A program made the position numbers and the translations under genes. This document shows positions 32,904 to 35,184 of a DNA stretch of 35,184 bases, one piece after another. The DNA comes from Dehalococcoidia bacterium (lineage in GTDB: Bacteria; Chloroflexota; Dehalococcoidia; Dehalococcoidales; Fen-1064), in the NCBI GenBank assembly GCA_030691775.1, contig JAUYDN010000099.1:1-35184 (forward strand), in the 5' to 3' direction. The notes beneath the pieces were generated by a model that saw nothing but the letters and a program-made list of their open reading frames with translations, ran no database searches and was not told the origin of the DNA. Each line of letters begins with the position of its first letter. Within the stretch, counting starts at the first letter, position 1.

Positions 32904-32926
32904 CGCACAAGAACACGAGGCTGATC

Positions 32927-34138
32927 ATGCCAAAGAAGCTACTGGAGGATGTCAAGATTGCGGACTTCACGTGGGCCCTTGTTGGGCCAATCTCGACTAA
33001 GCCATTTTCTGACTACGGCGCCCAGGTCATCAAAATAGAAGGCAGAACCAGGCCCGATTCGAGAAGGGCCTCTGGACCGTTTAAAGACGATATCCTTGGA
33101 CTCGACCGGAGTGGCGGCTCTAACCCTTTCAGTTCAGGCAAGATGAGTCTCGGTTTGAACCTGGCGCACCCCAAAGGACTGGAAACAGCCAAGCGTCTGG
33201 TTGCCTGGGCAGACGTGGTCGTTGAGAACTTCGCCGGAGGCGCGATGGAACGGATGGGGCTAGGGTACCGAGAATTGGTGAAGATCAAGCCTGATATCAT
33301 CATGCTGAGCTCATGCATCATGGGTCAGACCGGCCCGCTGGCGACACATCGAGGCGCTGGACTTACTCTAACCGCCTTGGCTGGGTTCAACTCGATCACA
33401 GGGTGGCCAGACCGTGAACCGGTCAGCATCGGCTTCTACACCGACTTTATCGGCCCCTACTTCAACACGATTCTTCTGCTCGCGGCTCTTGACTACCGAC
33501 TCCGGACGGGAAAAGGACAGTATTTCGACGTGTCGCAGCTCGAGACCTCCGCGCACATGCTCGCACCGTTGATCCTTGATTGGACTGTGAATGGCCGATC
33601 GGCTCAAATGGAGGGGAACTCGTCGCCGTACTCGGCACCGCATGGGGCATACAGGTGTCGGGGAAACGATAGATGGTGTGCGATAGCTGTGTCGACTGAG
33701 GAGGAGTGGCACAGCTTTTGTCTTGCCATCGGGAGTCCCGGATGGACAAAGGACCGAAGATTCGGCACTCACGAATCAAGAAAGGAACACGAGACTGAAC
33801 TCGACCGACTCGTTGAATCGTTCACCGTGGCTCTTACGCCAGAAGAGGTGCAAGAGTTGATGCAGTCGGTGAACGTGCCCGCTGGCATCTTGCGTTCGGC
33901 CGTCGACCTTGTAACCGAAGATCCCCAGCTGACGTCGCGTGGGTTCTGGCATACGGTGGACCACCCTGATGTGGGTAAGTACATCGCTTGGAGAATGCCC
34001 TTCATATTGTCCAAGTCGCAGTGCGAAGTCCGGCGCGCGCCTCTTCTAGGTGAGCACAACGAATATGTGTGCAAAGAGATTCTTGGCATGTCAGATGAAG
34101 AGGTCAGTGAGCTGGTCGTGGAGGGTGTTCTCGAATAG
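32927..34138 (+). CDS. family III CoA-transferase paralogue lacking the catalytic Asp
   Basis: This 403-aa protein is clearly of the same family (GAQVIKIEGRTRPDSR at 31-46, MGQTGP at 132-137, ending LLGEHNEYVCKEIL). At the position equivalent to the catalytic Asp of the upstream enzyme it has Gly145 (AGLTLTALAG). A similar split, one active and one inactive subunit, is known in heteromeric benzylsuccinate CoA-transferase BbsEF. That makes a two-subunit enzyme with the 31650 gene product plausible. The two genes are 23 bases apart. The alignment was made by eye. Confidence 0.88.
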   Translation: MPKKLLEDVKIADFTWALVGPISTKPFSDYGAQVIKIEGRTRPDSRRASGPFKDDILGLDRSGGSNPFSSGKMSLGLNLAHPKGLETAKRLVAWADVVVENFAGGAMERMGLGYRELVKIKPDIIMLSSCIMGQTGPLATHRGAGLTLTALAGFNSITGWPDREPVSIGFYTDFIGPYFNTILLLAALDYRLRTGKGQYFDVSQLETSAHMLAPLILDWTVNGRSAQMEGNSSPYSAPHGAYRCRGNDRWCAIAVSTEEEWHSFCLAIGSPGWTKDRRFGTHESRKEHETELDRLVESFTVALTPEEVQELMQSVNVPAGILRSAVDLVTEDPQLTSRGFWHTVDHPDVGKYIAWRMPFILSKSQCEVRRAPLLGEHNEYVCKEILGMSDEEVSELVVEGVLE

Positions 34139-34219
34139 GCGGGCATGTCAGCCATTGGAAACAGCCGACACTCGACTGCCTCCGCGGAACAGTTTTCATA
34201 AGAACAGTAAGGGGTAAAG

Positions 34220-35184
34220 ATGCCTAAGGCGAAACTGAACGGAGTTGAAACTTACTATGAGGTGCACGGCCAGGGATTGCCTGTGCTATTGATTCACGGG
34301 GGTGCTGGCGGTCCTTCATCCACTCTAACCTCTGCTGTGGGTGGGTATCCGGCTGAAGTCTTCACTGGCTTGTTCCCGCTCGACCGCGTGCAACTGACCC
34401 TATACGACCGTCGTTCAGCTGGACGATCGCAGTACGTGCTGGCTCCCTACACACTATTTGACCTGGTCAGGGACGCTCATTCTCTGACAGATCTCTTGGG
34501 TGCAAAGCGCTCTGTTGTCATAGGCGACTCCATGGGCGGGCCCATTTCGATTCTGTACGCGCTAACCTATCCTCAAGACACGATCGCATTGGCTCTCGTG
34601 GAAACCAGCGCAGCCCTTATGTCCGGAACAGCGAGACCACGCGGTGGCAGCAACCTGGCTAGCCAGGTTGAAAGGGCTCGTGAGCTGGGCGACCGTGCTT
34701 TCTTTGAGTGGCGCAAAGACGAGCTCCGCCATCCTCCAGATCCTCCCGTGTTGTCCATGCGGGAGAACGAACGCGTGAGATTCAGAAGAACGTACTGGAG
34801 GGGATACCTGGAGGCTCTCTCAAGGATAAGCGATGAGGACCTGTACATCTACTCTACGGGTTCTCTCCGTAACATGGAAGCTGCGTACGGAGTCGATCTC
34901 AGGCCTCGCCTGGCGGAGCTGAGAATGCCAGTCTTAGTTGTTCAGGGATCGCAGGATGAAGCGGTGAACCCGGTATCCGCTGAAGAATTGCGCAACGGAA
35001 TTCCCCACGCGGAAGTACACGTGATTGAAGGCGGGACACAAATCATCTTTGCGTATAGTCCGTTCGCCTCAAGTAGCTGTTCGTGTGTTCCGTCCTCCAC
35101 AATTTCAGAGGAATCCATAACAAGGATACGTTCGGCCAACCTTGCAGAACCGAGCCGGTGCGAAATCATAAAGGTGGTCTTATC
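34220..35184 (+). CDS. alpha/beta hydrolase, 3' end disrupted or chimeric
   Basis: The frame opens at ATG 34220, preceded by AAGGGG, and stays open to the window edge. Residues 1 to about 273 match alpha/beta hydrolases: oxyanion segment HGGAGG near 31-36, nucleophile elbow GDSMGG with Ser104, and acid Asp246 in VQGSQDEAVNP. The catalytic His is expected in the EGGTH motif near residue 273, but the sequence reads EGGTQ, and beyond about 35040 the translation turns into the antisense of an ABC exporter. The hydrolase therefore appears truncated just at its catalytic His. It may act on a CoA-thioester or lactone in the catabolic cluster. A genome rearrangement or an assembly chimera could produce this. 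Confidence 0.7.
   Translation, partial: MPKAKLNGVETYYEVHGQGLPVLLIHGGAGGPSSTLTSAVGGYPAEVFTGLFPLDRVQLTLYDRRSAGRSQYVLAPYTLFDLVRDAHSLTDLLGAKRSVVIGDSMGGPISILYALTYPQDTIALALVETSAALMSGTARPRGGSNLASQVERARELGDRAFFEWRKDELRHPPDPPVLSMRENERVRFRRTYWRGYLEALSRISDEDLYIYSTGSLRNMEAAYGVDLRPRLAELRMPVLVVQGSQDEAVNPVSAEELRNGIPHAEVHVIEGGTQIIFAYSPFASSSCSCVPSSTISEESITRIRSANLAEPSRCEIIKVVL
34942..35184 (-). pseudogene. 3' fragment of an ABC exporter ATP-binding domain
   Basis: On the minus strand, entering from the window edge, the frame reads DKTTFMISHRLGSARLAERI, then VMDSSEIVEDGTHEQLLEAN and GLYAKM. This is the H-loop (His in ISHRL) and C-terminal end of a multidrug/lipid-type ABC exporter nucleotide-binding domain. 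The usual ending (for example YAKMxxxQ) is lost after about 35045, and the frame runs on to a stop at 34942 through sequence that is antisense to the hydrolase. Both genes are broken at the same point. The 5' part lies outside the window. Confidence 0.6.

Overview
The window looks like a chromosomal segment of a mesophilic, roughly 50% GC bacterium, most plausibly a sediment or groundwater Chloroflexota (Dehalococcoidia-like). That assignment rests on style only: a DUF362 protein, paired family III CoA-transferases, a family 5 solute transporter, and palindromic intergenic repeats of the 'cattgcgag...gcaat' type. There is no rRNA or marker gene, so the taxonomy is weak.

Layout. (1) 1-4.7 kb: conserved metabolic genes. 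A DUF362 protein with an EF-hand-like loop lies on the minus strand, diverging from a D-2-hydroxyacid dehydrogenase; a nitroreductase follows after a repeat-bearing gap. (2) 4.79-12.3 kb: an integrative element at the 3' end of a tRNA-Lys(CTT). It carries a tyrosine integrase with an overlapping upstream gene, a divergent excisionase-like HTH protein, a primase-helicase, a 463-aa protein of unknown function, zinc-ribbon miniproteins and a serine recombinase. The right attachment site was not found. (3) 12.5-22.0 kb: a three-gene defence cassette. It encodes a DUF262-DUF1524 (GmrSD-like) protein, a 1433-aa Eco57I/PglX-type adenine methyltransferase and a PLD-nuclease/SNF2-helicase fusion. It may be cargo of the same element or a separate acquisition. 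(4) 22.2-26.6 kb: a small membrane protein, an IS5-family insertion with CTAG target duplication, a TetR-family regulator, and a 1.6-kb IS6-like insertion with 8-bp target duplication that carries a passenger gene. (5) 26.7-35.2 kb: a catabolic/transport cluster with a crotonase-fold enzyme, two DppBC-type permeases, a family 5 binding lipoprotein, two CoA-transferase paralogues and an alpha/beta hydrolase. The window ends where the hydrolase runs tail-to-tail into the 3' end of an ABC exporter gene.

How they may work together. The integrative element encodes its own excision and replication functions. The TTGACA/TGTCAA motif is clustered at two places inside the primase-helicase gene, in both cases over interdomain linkers, and is a candidate initiator or repressor binding site. 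In the defence cassette the methyltransferase would mark self DNA, the PLD-helicase would translocate on and cut unmodified DNA, and the DUF262 protein would add a second, possibly modification-dependent, nuclease. In the catabolic cluster the importer would bring in an organic acid or peptide-like solute, the CoA-transferase pair would activate it, and the crotonase and hydrolase would process it. The catalytic aspartate is visible in only one of the two CoA-transferases, which suggests a heteromeric enzyme.
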